Source: Coriobacteriia bacterium (GTDB lineage: Bacteria; Actinomycetota; Coriobacteriia; Coriobacteriales; Atopobiaceae). Taken from it: DNA of 64,000 bases. Below the pieces are notes generated by a model. It ran no database searches. It had not been told where the DNA came from and worked only from the letters and a program-made list of their open reading frames with translations. Of this stretch, positions 7,635 to 15,797 are shown piece after piece. Each line of letters begins with the position of its first letter. Position 1 is the stretch's first letter. The DNA lies in assembly GCA_030530145.1 (NCBI GenBank), contig JAUMVN010000005.1, positions 1-64,000 of the forward strand. The letters run 5' to 3'. Both the position numbers and the translations under genes were made by a program.

Positions 7635-9419
7635 ATGAACCTGCAAGCGCGCATAGACGAACTCGAACGCCAGCTGTCCGAGCTCCCGGCGGGCTCCGTC
7701 GTCCAGAAGAAGGTCCACGGCTCGACGTATTGCTATCACCGCTGGTCGGAGGGTGGCAAGAGGCGCGAGCGTTATCTCAAGGCCGGGGAGGCCGAGCCGC
7801 TGCGCGAAGCCGTCGCGCGTCGCAAACAGCTCGAAGGCGAGCTGAAGGAGCTCCGCCGGGCTGAGGCCGGCACGGGCCGCGCGCCTATCCCGGCCGCGGC
7901 CGCGCCCAGCGCTTCTTTGCAGATGAACGTGCTTGTGGGCGAGCGGCTCCGCGCGTTCGGCAGCGGCGTGGAGAAGTACCGCCGGCGCGAGCTCTTCGGC
8001 CAGCTCGAGGCATACCTGTCGGACGACGACGAGAAGGTCCTCATCCTCTTCGGCTTGCGCCGCACTGGAAAGACGACCATGATTCGGCAGGCCATCCTGC
8101 GCATGGGTGACGCGGAGCTGGGGCGCGCGGCGTTCATCCAGGCCGTCCCCGGCAATACGCTCTCCCAGCTCAACCACGACCTGCGGCTGCTCGAGTCCCG
8201 GGGCGTCCGCTTCGTCTTCGTCGACGAGGTCACGGCGCTCGACGATTTTGTGGGCGGCGCGGCGCTTCTTTCCGACATCTTCGTGGCGGGCGGCATGCGC
8301 GTCGTGCTCTCGGGCACCGATTCGCTCGGCTTCGTGTTCGCCCAGGACGACCAGCTCTACGACCGTTGCCGCCTGCTGCACACGACCTATATCCCGTACC
8401 GGGAGTTCAGCGAGGTGCTCGGCATCCACGGCATCGACGAGTACATCCGCTTCGGCGGGACCATGAGCCTGGGCGGCGCGGACTACTCCGCGTCGTCGCC
8501 CTTCTCGACGGCGCCGCGCGCGGGCGAGTACGTCGACGCGGCCGTCGCGCGCAACATCCAGCACTCGCTCGCGTGCTACGACCACGGCGGGCATTTTCGT
8601 CACCTGCGCGACTTGTACGACGCCGACGAGCTCACGAGCGCGGTCAACCGGGTGGTCGAGTACGTTAACCATCGCTTCGCCCTCGAGGTGCTCTCCCGCG
8701 ACTTTACGTCCCACGACCTGGGGATAAGCGCCGCCAACCTGCGACGGGACCGCGCCGCGCCGACCGATATCCTGGACCGTGTGGACGTGGGCGAGGTTAC
8801 CTGGCGCCTGCGCGAATTGTTGGAGATCCGCAACGCCGGCGAGAGGAGCGTCGAGCTTGAGCCCGCGCACGCGGTGGAGATAGGGGAGTACCTCGACCTT
8901 CTTGACCTTACGGACCGCATAGAGGTGAGGTCGCTGCCCGATGTCTCCGGCGTGGGCGCGCGCACCGTGGTCTGCCAGCCGGGCCTCCGCTACGCCCAGG
9001 TCGAGGCGCTCATTCAAAGCTTGATGCTCGACCAAACGTTCTCCGAGCTCTCGCTCGCGGAGCGCAACGTGGTCGAGGGGCGCATCCGCACCGAGGTCAT
9101 GGGCCGCATGCTGGAGGACATCGTCCTTCTGGAGACCAAGCGGAGCCGTCCCGGCTGCGAGGTGTTCGTGCTCCAGTTCGCGGTCGGCGAGTTCGACATG
9201 GTCGTGTTCGACCCCAAGGCGGCGAGCTGCGAGATTTATGAGGTCAAGCACAGCGACCAGGTCGCGGCGGCCCAGCGCCGGCACCTGCTCGACCCGCAGA
9301 AGCGGCGGATGTGCGAGCATCGCTACGGCCCCATAACGGGCTCGTTCGTCCTGTACCGCGGCGCCGATGACTATATCGATGGCGTGCAGTACGTCAACGT
9401 GGAGGAGTACTTGTCGTAG
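7635..9419 (+). CDS. AAA-type ATPase with C-terminal PD-(D/E)XK-like nuclease domain
   Basis: 594 residues from the ATG at 7635, chosen because the upstream ATG at 7599 overlaps a TATAAT box. Residues ~1-80 form a basic, helical N-terminal region. A P-loop GLRRTGKTT lies near residue 140 and a Walker-B-like VFVDEVTAL near 195. This resembles the archaeal-type AAA_14/DUF4143 ATPases. The C-terminal ~80 residues carry GEFDMVVFD then EIYEVKHSD (from about 518), matching the D...ExK core of PD-(D/E)XK nucleases. Proteins of this build are common but mostly uncharacterised; roles in DNA transactions or defence are guesses. The gene stands alone between palindrome-containing gaps. Confidence 0.8.
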   Translation: MNLQARIDELERQLSELPAGSVVQKKVHGSTYCYHRWSEGGKRRERYLKAGEAEPLREAVARRKQLEGELKELRRAEAGTGRAPIPAAAAPSASLQMNVLVGERLRAFGSGVEKYRRRELFGQLEAYLSDDDEKVLILFGLRRTGKTTMIRQAILRMGDAELGRAAFIQAVPGNTLSQLNHDLRLLESRGVRFVFVDEVTALDDFVGGAALLSDIFVAGGMRVVLSGTDSLGFVFAQDDQLYDRCRLLHTTYIPYREFSEVLGIHGIDEYIRFGGTMSLGGADYSASSPFSTAPRAGEYVDAAVARNIQHSLACYDHGGHFRHLRDLYDADELTSAVNRVVEYVNHRFALEVLSRDFTSHDLGISAANLRRDRAAPTDILDRVDVGEVTWRLRELLEIRNAGERSVELEPAHAVEIGEYLDLLDLTDRIEVRSLPDVSGVGARTVVCQPGLRYAQVEALIQSLMLDQTFSELSLAERNVVEGRIRTEVMGRMLEDIVLLETKRSRPGCEVFVLQFAVGEFDMVVFDPKAASCEIYEVKHSDQVAAAQRRHLLDPQKRRMCEHRYGPITGSFVLYRGADDYIDGVQYVNVEEYLS

Positions 9420-9481
9420 GACGGCGAGAAGGGCGGCCCGGGGCACCGGGTCCGGGCGCGGTCGCGGCCCCCGTGGCTGCA

Positions 9482-9553
9482 ATCTCTACCGCTCTAAATT
9501 GCAATTCCGAGGCCTGTCGGGGTGCGAAAACGTCATTTTCGAGCGGTAGAGAT
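9482..9553. repeat. Palindromic element G
   Basis: ATCTCTACCGCTC at 9482-9494 is perfectly inverted at 9541-9553, with a 46-bp interior. It lies in the 395-bp gap after the ATPase gene. The remainder of that gap (9554-9722) holds GCCGAGCGGCG-like short repeats and no gene. Confidence 0.75.
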
Positions 9554-9722
9554 GCTGTTTGGCCGAGCGCCGCTTGTTTGGCCGAGCGGCGCCCGTTTGA
9601 CCGAGCGGCGTTGTCGGCGAGAAGGGCTTCTTGCCGGCGCCGGCCGCGCTGCGCAGAACCGCGCAGGAGCTTCCAAAACCGCTCAGCGGCCAAAATCGGC
9701 CGTTCGCCGGCCGTTGAAACCC

Positions 9723-9744
9723 AAATTGAAAACGTTACCAATTT
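9723..9744. promoter_or_regulatory. LacI-type operator in front of the regulator gene
   Basis: Arms AAATTGAAAA and TTACCAATTT flank a central CG. The 22-bp site matches the operator at 10917-10938 at 18 of 22 positions and ends 4 bp before the -35 box. This indicates autoregulation by the LacI protein encoded downstream. Confidence 0.7.
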
Positions 9745-9748
9745 CCGC

Positions 9749-9776
9749 TTGACCCATTTTCACAGGCAGCTATTCT
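9749..9776 (+). promoter_or_regulatory. Sigma-70-type promoter of the LacI regulator
   Basis: TTGACC at 9749-9754 and TATTCT at 9771-9776 are separated by 16 bp, and the start codon lies 38 bp downstream. Confidence 0.65.
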
Positions 9777-9814
9777 AATAACCGTCAACAGCGGATACAC
9801 GAAGGGAGACAACG

Positions 9815-10825
9815 ATGGCAACGATTACAGACGTCGCGAAGCTTTCCGGCATCTCGGTCGCCACCGTCTCTCGCGTGATCAACAACAAGCCCCACGTCTC
9901 CGAGGCCAAACGCGAGCGCGTGCTCGCCGCCATGGAGGAGCTCGGCTACGCGCCGCTGCAGGCCGCCCGCCAGATGCGCGGCTCCGGCTCCGGCAACATC
10001 GCCGTCGCCGTCCCCACCCTGACGAACAACTTCTTTGCCCAGCTCGTGGACGCCATCGAGAAGACCTGCCGCAAGCACGGCTACCGCACCCTCATCACCC
10101 AGACCCAGGGTACCGCCGAGGCCGAGGCCGAGGCCCTCGACCTGCTCAAGATGCAGCACGCCGACGGCATCATCCTCTGCTCGATCGAGAACGACTGGGG
10201 CTTCATCACCGACTACGCCAAGTTCGGCGCCATCGCCGTCTGCGACGAGTACAACGCCGACGACGCCGTGAGCCAGGTCTTCGGCCGCCAGTACGACGGC
10301 TTCTTCGGCGCGACCCAGTTCCTGCTGGGCAGTGGCTACAAGAAGATCGCCTACTGCACCGGCTACAAGGGTCTTGAGCTGCGGCCCAAGGACTCCGACC
10401 TGGACTCCGACCGCTATCGCGGCTACCTCGACGCGCTCGCCTCGCGCGGCGTCGAGCCCAACCGCGAATGGTACTTCGAGGGCGTGAACACCCTCGAGGA
10501 CGGCCGCAACGTCATGCGCCGCCTGCTCATGATGCCCGAGCGCCCGAGCGCGGTTCTGGCCGGCTCCGACGAGGTCGCCGCCGGCATCGAGCTCGAGGCC
10601 CTGCACTGCAGGCTCAACGTACCCTCCGACCTGGCCATTATTGGCGTCGACGACCAGCCTATGGCCCAGGTGCTCCCGGTTCCCCTGACCACCATCCGCC
10701 AGCCCATCGAGGAAGAGGGCACGCTCGTGGCCCAGGACCTCCTGCGGCAGCTCTCCGAGGACGAGCCGTCCGACCCCGTCCGCCACGCGCTCAACCTGGA
10801 GCTCATCGTCCGCTCATCTACTTAG
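9815..10825 (+). CDS. LacI-family transcriptional regulator of the PTS/alpha-glucosidase module
   Basis: 336 residues. The N-terminal helix-turn-helix is ITDVAKLSGISVATVSRVINN, then a hinge helix and a type I periplasmic-binding-protein fold for effector binding. The start at 9815 has AGGGAG about 8 bases upstream. It is transcribed in the same direction as the PTS operon 170 bp downstream. A 22-bp operator-like palindrome occurs both at its own promoter and ahead of the PTS genes. The effector is probably a phosphorylated or free alpha-glucoside, inferred from the linked GH13 enzyme. Confidence 0.9.
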   Translation: MATITDVAKLSGISVATVSRVINNKPHVSEAKRERVLAAMEELGYAPLQAARQMRGSGSGNIAVAVPTLTNNFFAQLVDAIEKTCRKHGYRTLITQTQGTAEAEAEALDLLKMQHADGIILCSIENDWGFITDYAKFGAIAVCDEYNADDAVSQVFGRQYDGFFGATQFLLGSGYKKIAYCTGYKGLELRPKDSDLDSDRYRGYLDALASRGVEPNREWYFEGVNTLEDGRNVMRRLLMMPERPSAVLAGSDEVAAGIELEALHCRLNVPSDLAIIGVDDQPMAQVLPVPLTTIRQPIEEEGTLVAQDLLRQLSEDEPSDPVRHALNLELIVRSST

Positions 10826-10916
10826 CGCCCGCCCGTGGCCGGCGCCGCGCGCTTCTTGCCGGCGCCGCGCGCCCCTCGCTTTAACCCAAGGCCCACGCGG
10901 CCTTCTTATTTGCAAC

Positions 10917-10938
10917 AAATTGGTATCGATACCAATTT
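10917..10938. promoter_or_regulatory. Perfect 22-bp operator palindrome for the PTS operon
   Basis: Arms AAATTGGTAT and ATACCAATTT around a central CG form an exact palindrome, the classic LacI/GalR operator layout. It lies 59 bp before the IIB start and closely matches the site at 9723-9744. Confidence 0.8.
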
Positions 10939-10996
10939 GCGATAGCCCATGCCGATAAACGCGCCCCGGAAAGGCGCGAACAGGGAGGAGCCCCTC

Positions 10997-11455
10997 ATGG
11001 TAGTTCTCGCTCGAATCGACCAGCGCCTCATCCACGGGATCGTCGTCAACCAGGTCGCCCCGGCCTATAAGGTCAAGCGCTTCATGGTCGTGGACGACCT
11101 TCTCTGCGACAACGAGGCCATCAAGGCCAGCATGCGCATGGCCAAGCCCGCCGGCACCGGCGTCTCGGTCATCAGCGTCGAGACCGCGGTGACCAACTTC
11201 GCCGCCGGCAAGTACGACGGCCAGAACGTCCTCGTCCTCGTCAAGGAGCCCGAGACCCTCATCCGCCTGATTGACGGCGGCGTCCAGATCCCCAAGGTCG
11301 ACCTCGGCATCATCTTCAACGAGGAAGGCCGCGAGCCCGTGACCAAGTTCATCGCGCTCAACCAGAAGGAGCGCGACGACCTCGAGGCCATCAAGTCCCG
11401 CGGCGTGCCCGTCGTCATCCAGTACGTGCCCACCGACGAGGAGCAGCCGTTCTAG
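10997..11455 (+). CDS. PTS mannose/fructose/sorbose-family IIB component
   Basis: 152 residues. IIB relays the phosphoryl group from IIA to the sugar during uptake; the acceptor is the histidine of RIDQRLIHG (His13). The ATG at 10997 is preferred because GGGAGGAG lies at 10983-10990; an upstream ATG at 10949 has no ribosome site. It is the first gene of IIB-IIC-IID-IIA-GH13, behind the operator at 10917. The protein is cytoplasmic and works with the membrane IIC/IID pair encoded next. Confidence 0.93.
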   Translation: MVVLARIDQRLIHGIVVNQVAPAYKVKRFMVVDDLLCDNEAIKASMRMAKPAGTGVSVISVETAVTNFAAGKYDGQNVLVLVKEPETLIRLIDGGVQIPKVDLGIIFNEEGREPVTKFIALNQKERDDLEAIKSRGVPVVIQYVPTDEEQPF

Positions 11456-11550
11456 CGGACGCGCTTCTTGCCGTTGACGCCGTCGGCGCGGCGCCCGCAG
11501 CGCGCGCCGGCGGCCACGACCCAAACCCCTAGGTAAAGAAGGGAAGCACC

Positions 11551-12339
11551 ATGGAAATCCTGCAAGACCTGCTCGTGCTCATCGTCGCCGGGTGGATGAC
11601 CATCGACCAGAACGGCCCCGTGGTCATGAGCTGGTTCGGCGTCATCGTCGGCCTCATCACCGGCCTCATCATGGGCGACGTGAACACCGGCCTCGTGATC
11701 GGCGGCACGTTCCAGCTCATGAGCCTGGGCGTCGCGGCCCTCGGCGGCTCGTCCGCGCCCAACTACGGCCTGGCCACCATCGTCGGCACCTTCATCGCGG
11801 TGCGCACCGGCACCGGCACCGACGCGGCCATCGCGGTCGGCCTGCCCGTCGGTCTTCTTGCCATCCAGCTCGAGGTCGTCGTCCGCATCGTCAACAACTT
11901 CGTCGCCCACAAGATGCAGGACTACAACAACGCCGGCCAGTGGGACAAGATGAACCGCATCGCCTGGCTCGGCCCCATCATCTGCTCGCTGCAGACCATC
12001 CTGCCGACCCTGCTCGTCATCCTCTTCGGCTCCACCGTCGTCAACTTCGTGCTCGAGTTCATCCCCGAGTGGGTCACCAACGGCCTCTCCATCGCCGCGG
12101 GCATGCTCCCGGTCGTCGGTGTCGGCATGCTCATGCGCTACATGCCCGTCAAGAAGTTCCTGCCCATGATCCTCATCGGCTTCGTGCTCTCCGCCTACCT
12201 GGGCGTCCCCGTCCTGGGCATCGCCATCGTGGGCTTCGCCGCCGCCTTCTGGTACTTCACGACCCAGATCAACAAGACCGAGACCGCCGTCGCCGTCGCG
12301 ACCGACGCTTCCGATATGGGGGATGACTTCGATGAGTAA
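11551..12339 (+). CDS. PTS mannose/sorbose-family IIC permease
   Basis: 262 residues of membrane protein, with the glycine-rich segment GDVNTGLVIGGTFQLMSLGVA typical of the EII-Sor/IIC family. With IID it forms the translocation channel. AGAAGGGAA lies before the ATG at 11551. Its 3' end overlaps the IID start (ATGAGTAA), so the two are translationally coupled. Substrate is not determined by sequence; the GH13 gene at the end of the operon suggests an alpha-glucoside. Confidence 0.93.
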   Translation: MEILQDLLVLIVAGWMTIDQNGPVVMSWFGVIVGLITGLIMGDVNTGLVIGGTFQLMSLGVAALGGSSAPNYGLATIVGTFIAVRTGTGTDAAIAVGLPVGLLAIQLEVVVRIVNNFVAHKMQDYNNAGQWDKMNRIAWLGPIICSLQTILPTLLVILFGSTVVNFVLEFIPEWVTNGLSIAAGMLPVVGVGMLMRYMPVKKFLPMILIGFVLSAYLGVPVLGIAIVGFAAAFWYFTTQINKTETAVAVATDASDMGDDFDE

Positions 12340-13183
12340 CGAGAACACCGAGCTGAACGCCGCCGCCACCGCCTCCGCCGACGGCCGCTACCAGGTCACC
12401 AAGGCCGACCTGAAGAAGGCCGCCGACCGCTACAACTTCATGGCCTGCAACATCTTCAACTACGAGTCCCAGATGGGCGCCGCCGTGGCCTGGGCCCTCG
12501 CCCCGGTCCTGCGCAAGATCTACAAGGACGACGAGGAGTACAAGGCCGCGCTGAACAACCACTTCAACTACTTCAACGCCACGACCTGCATGGCCTCGAT
12601 GATCCTTGGCGCCACCACCGCCACCGAGGAGCGCGACGGCATCGCCGCCAAGGACGCCGTCCAGTCGCTCAAGACCTCCCTCATGGGCCCGTTCTCCGGC
12701 GTCGGCGACACGATCGTCTGGGTGCTGTGGCCTACCATCATGGGCTCCATCGCCGGCTACATGGCCCAGCAGGGCAACCCGCTCGGCGCCATCGTCTGGT
12801 TTGTCTGCAACGTCGCGTTCTGGTTCGTTAAGCGCAAGCTCTTCGAGGTGGGCTACACCTCCGGTACCAAGCTCGTGAGCGAGCTCGGCGAGAAGCTCTC
12901 GGTCTTTACCGAGGCGGCCTCCATCATGGGCCTCTCGGTGGTCGGCGCGCTTATCGCCACGTCCGTCAAGGTGACGACCGCCCTTGAGTTCCAGGTGGGC
13001 GAGGTCGCGCTCAACCTGCAGACCGACATCCTCGACAAGATCATGCCGTCGCTGCTCCCGGTCCTTCTCACCGTGCTCGTCTACAAGCTCCTGGGCAACA
13101 AGAAGTGGACCCCGACCAAGCTGATCCTGCTGCTCATCGCCATCTCGCTCGTGTGCTCGTTCTTCGGCATCCTGGCCGTCTAG
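12332..13183 (+). CDS. PTS mannose-family IID component
   Basis: 283 residues. Family features include YNFMACNIFNYESQMGAAVAWALAP and GPFSGVGDTI, followed by C-terminal membrane segments. The ATG at 12332 is chosen over 12323 because GGGGGA ends about 8 bases before it, and because it gives the usual ATGAGTAA overlap with IIC. It works with IIC in translocation and phosphorylation. Confidence 0.92.
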   Translation: MSNENTELNAAATASADGRYQVTKADLKKAADRYNFMACNIFNYESQMGAAVAWALAPVLRKIYKDDEEYKAALNNHFNYFNATTCMASMILGATTATEERDGIAAKDAVQSLKTSLMGPFSGVGDTIVWVLWPTIMGSIAGYMAQQGNPLGAIVWFVCNVAFWFVKRKLFEVGYTSGTKLVSELGEKLSVFTEAASIMGLSVVGALIATSVKVTTALEFQVGEVALNLQTDILDKIMPSLLPVLLTVLVYKLLGNKKWTPTKLILLLIAISLVCSFFGILAV

Positions 13184-13230
13184 CAAGAAGGGCTCGCCGG
13201 GCTGCCGACCTGCCAAGAAGCGCTTCCCCG

Positions 13231-13271
13231 GGCGCCGGGGCCTCCACACCCGGCGCCAATCCCCCCCCCCC
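13231..13271. other. Hairpin and 11-C homopolymer before IIA
   Basis: The gap between IID and IIA (13184-13350) contains a hairpin with arms GGCGCCGGG and CCCGGCGCC (13231-13257) and then an uninterrupted run of 11 C at 13261-13271. Such tracts slip during replication, and the hairpin may modulate read-through to IIA. No T-run follows, so it is not a classic terminator. Confidence 0.6.
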
Positions 13272-13350
13272 TGGGCGCTGGCGCCCCGAGCGGACCTCCC
13301 CGCCGCGGCGCCGGCGCCCTTCTTTCCACACAACCCGTTAGGAAGAAGCT

Positions 13351-13773
13351 ATGAAGAGAATCCTCATCCTGGCCTCGCACCACACCATGGCCGAGGGCCT
13401 CAAGGACACGCTGGACTTCATCTCCGGCGGCGCGGCCGAGGTTCGCGCGCTCGCCGCCTACATGGACAACGCCCCGGTCGACGCGGAGGTCGACGCCGTG
13501 ATGGCGGAGCTCGATGACGCCGACGAGGCCGTCGTCCTCACCGACCTCAACTCCGGCAGCGTGAACCAGCAGTTCTTCCGCTACCTGGCGCGCCCGCACA
13601 CCCACGTGATCAGCGGCATGAACCTGCCGCTCGCGCTCGTCTTTGCCCTGGAGCCTGCCGACGACTACCTTTCCGCCGAGCGCGTGCGCGAGATCGTGGA
13701 GGATGCCAAGTCCGAGATCAAGTACGCGAACGACCTTGCCGCGCAGATGGGAGGCGACGATGACGACGAGTAA
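13351..13773 (+). CDS. PTS mannose-family IIA component
   Basis: 140 residues. ILASHHTMAEGLKDTL matches the phosphorylation-site region of EIIA-Man; His10 aligns with the active histidine and a second histidine follows directly. The protein accepts phosphate from HPr and passes it to IIB. AGGAAGAAG precedes the ATG. The C-terminus is acidic (GGDDDDE), and the gene overlaps the GH13 start by 14 bp. IIA usually comes first or is fused to IIB in such operons; here it is separate and fourth. Confidence 0.92.
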   Translation: MKRILILASHHTMAEGLKDTLDFISGGAAEVRALAAYMDNAPVDAEVDAVMAELDDADEAVVLTDLNSGSVNQQFFRYLARPHTHVISGMNLPLALVFALEPADDYLSAERVREIVEDAKSEIKYANDLAAQMGGDDDDE

Positions 13774-15448
13774 CCCCGAGTGGTGGAAGTCCGCTGTGGT
13801 CTACCAGGCCTATCCGAAGAGCTTCCGCGACTCCGACGGCGACGGCATGGGCGACCTTAACGGCATCCGCTCCAAGCTCGACTACCTGGCCGACCTCGGC
13901 GTTGACGTCATTTGGCTGAACCCGATCTACGTCTCCCCGCAGGTAGACAACGGCTACGACATCGCCGACTACCGCGCCATCGAGCCCATGCTCGGCACCA
14001 TGGCCGACTTCGACGCGCTTCTGGGCGAGGCGCACGAGAAGGGGCTGAAGATCATCCTCGACCTGGTGGTCAACCACACCTCCGACCAGCATGTTTGGTT
14101 CCAAGAGGCGTGCAAGAGCCGCGAGAACCCCTACCACGACTACTACATCTGGCGCGACGAGATCCCCAACAACTGGGGCTCGAGCTTCGGCGGGCCTGCG
14201 TGGAAGTACGTGGAGAGCGTCGACCAGTACTACCTGCACTGCTTCGCCGAAGGGCAGTGCGACCTTAACTGGGACAACCCGGCTGTGCGCGAGGCCGTCT
14301 ACGACGAGATGCGCTTCTGGCTGGACAAGGGTATCGACGGTTTCCGAATGGACGTCATCACGTTGATCTCCAAGGACCCGGCGCTGCCCGACGGCCCCGT
14401 GATCCAGAACAAGGCCTACGGCAGCTACTACGCGGGATGCGCCACCGGCCCGCACGTGCACGAGTACCTGCAGGAGATGAACCGCGAGGTCCTCTCCAAG
14501 TACCCGGGCATCATGACCGTGGGCGAGGCGCCCCACACGAGCGCCGACCAGGCCGTGGATTACGTGGGCGCGGGCCGCGGTGAGCTGGACATGGTGTTCC
14601 ACTTCGACCACATGCACCTGGACTACGACGAGAACGGCAAGTACGCGCTCAACCGCGTCTATCTGCCCGACCTTAAGCGCGTGATGGACGAGTGGCAGGA
14701 AAAGATGGCCGCGTGCGGTGGGTGGAACAGCCTCTACTGGTCCAACCACGACCAGGCCCGCGCGGTCACGCGGTTCGGCAACGAGTCCGAGCAGTGGCGC
14801 GAGAAGTCCGCGAAGATGCTCGGCGTCGCGCTTCACCTGCAGCAGGGCACGCCCTACATCTACGAGGGCGAGGAGATCGGCATGACGAACGCCGACTTCA
14901 CGTCCATCGAGCAGTATCGCGACGTGGAGGCTCTGGATACCTTCCGCGACTTCACCGAGCGCAAGGGTTTCTCGGCAGAGGACACGCTGGAGCTTCTTCA
15001 CTTGAAGTCGCGCGACAACGCGCGCACGCCCATGCAGTGGACGAGCGGGCACGCGGCCGGCTTTACCGAGGGCGAGCCGTGGATCGAGGCGAACCCCAAC
15101 TGCGACCATATCAACGTCAAGGCGGCGCTGGCGGACCCGGACTCGGTCTATTACTTCTACAAGCAGCTGGTAAAGCTGCGCCACACGCGTGCATCGGTGA
15201 CCGACGGCGTCTACGTCGACCTCGCGCCTGAGGACGAGAGTGTATGGGCCTACCTGCGCCGCGCCGAGGACGAAACGCTCGTGGTTCTGTGCAACTTCAG
15301 CGATAGCGCCGTCGAGTTCGAGCTGCCGGCCGAGGTCTCGTGGGAGTCGAGTGAGCTCGTGATCAGCAACGAGGACGCCGCGCCGGGCGAGCTTGCGCGC
15401 GCGGTCGCGCTCGAGCCGTACGGTGCCGTGGTCTACGCGACGCGGTAG
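13760..15448 (+). CDS. GH13 alpha-glucosidase (oligo-1,6-glucosidase type)
   Basis: 562 residues. It hydrolyses alpha-glucosidic bonds of short oligosaccharides in the cytoplasm. GH13 signatures are clear: nucleophile Asp198 in GFRMDV, acid/base Glu256 in VGEAP, and Asp331 in SNHD. These positions and the length agree with oligo-1,6-glucosidases. Trehalose-6-phosphate hydrolase is the main alternative, since the gene ends a PTS operon and its natural substrate may be phosphorylated. The ATG at 13760 has GGGAGG six bases upstream and overlaps the IIA gene; the frame is open further upstream but without an RBS. Confidence 0.92.
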   Translation: MTTSNPEWWKSAVVYQAYPKSFRDSDGDGMGDLNGIRSKLDYLADLGVDVIWLNPIYVSPQVDNGYDIADYRAIEPMLGTMADFDALLGEAHEKGLKIILDLVVNHTSDQHVWFQEACKSRENPYHDYYIWRDEIPNNWGSSFGGPAWKYVESVDQYYLHCFAEGQCDLNWDNPAVREAVYDEMRFWLDKGIDGFRMDVITLISKDPALPDGPVIQNKAYGSYYAGCATGPHVHEYLQEMNREVLSKYPGIMTVGEAPHTSADQAVDYVGAGRGELDMVFHFDHMHLDYDENGKYALNRVYLPDLKRVMDEWQEKMAACGGWNSLYWSNHDQARAVTRFGNESEQWREKSAKMLGVALHLQQGTPYIYEGEEIGMTNADFTSIEQYRDVEALDTFRDFTERKGFSAEDTLELLHLKSRDNARTPMQWTSGHAAGFTEGEPWIEANPNCDHINVKAALADPDSVYYFYKQLVKLRHTRASVTDGVYVDLAPEDESVWAYLRRAEDETLVVLCNFSDSAVEFELPAEVSWESSELVISNEDAAPGELARAVALEPYGAVVYATR

Positions 15449-15535
15449 GCGCTGGGCGCTGGGCGTGCCAGGCGCCGGCACGCCGAGAGCGTCGGTGGGT
15501 ACCCGGCGGTGAATAGCCGAAAGGCCTGGTTAGAT

Positions 15536-15566
15536 CCGCCCCGCGGCCGTTTGGGCCGCGGGGCGG
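15536..15566. terminator. Strong GC hairpin after the GH13 gene
   Basis: A perfect 13-bp stem (CCGCCCCGCGGCC and its complement) with a 5-base loop lies 88 bp after the GH13 stop. There is no clear T-run, so termination is probable but not certain. It sits between convergent genes. Confidence 0.55.
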
Positions 15567-15598
15567 GCTTCCGTGAGGAGTCGGGCGGGGTATGCCGT

Positions 15599-15747
15599 GC
15601 AACGAATCGACGACTTTGCGGCAGGTTTTGCTCTCTTTGGCCCTTTTTGAGCCAGAAAATCGGGCAAATGCCCGTCGATCGGGCCTGACTGAGGCTTCAA
15701 GCGGGCGATTTTTCCTAAATCTTGCCGCAAAGTCGTCGATTCGTTGC
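15599..15747. repeat. Palindromic element D
   Basis: A perfect 25-bp arm at 15599-15623 is inverted at 15723-15747. The interior holds a small hairpin CGGGCAAATGCCCG (15661-15674) whose GGGCAAATGC also occurs at the tip of element A copy 1. It lies between the convergent GH13 and ecfT genes. Confidence 0.9.
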
Positions 15748-15797
15748 GCGCCCTGCTGGCCGGGGACGCCCAGGGCGGCGCGGCCCGGCTCCGCGCC

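Noticed and set aside
15536-15566. Hairpin after the GH13 gene as part of element D
   Set aside because: It is separated by 32 bp and shares no sequence with the element's arms or core, so a terminator-like role is simpler.
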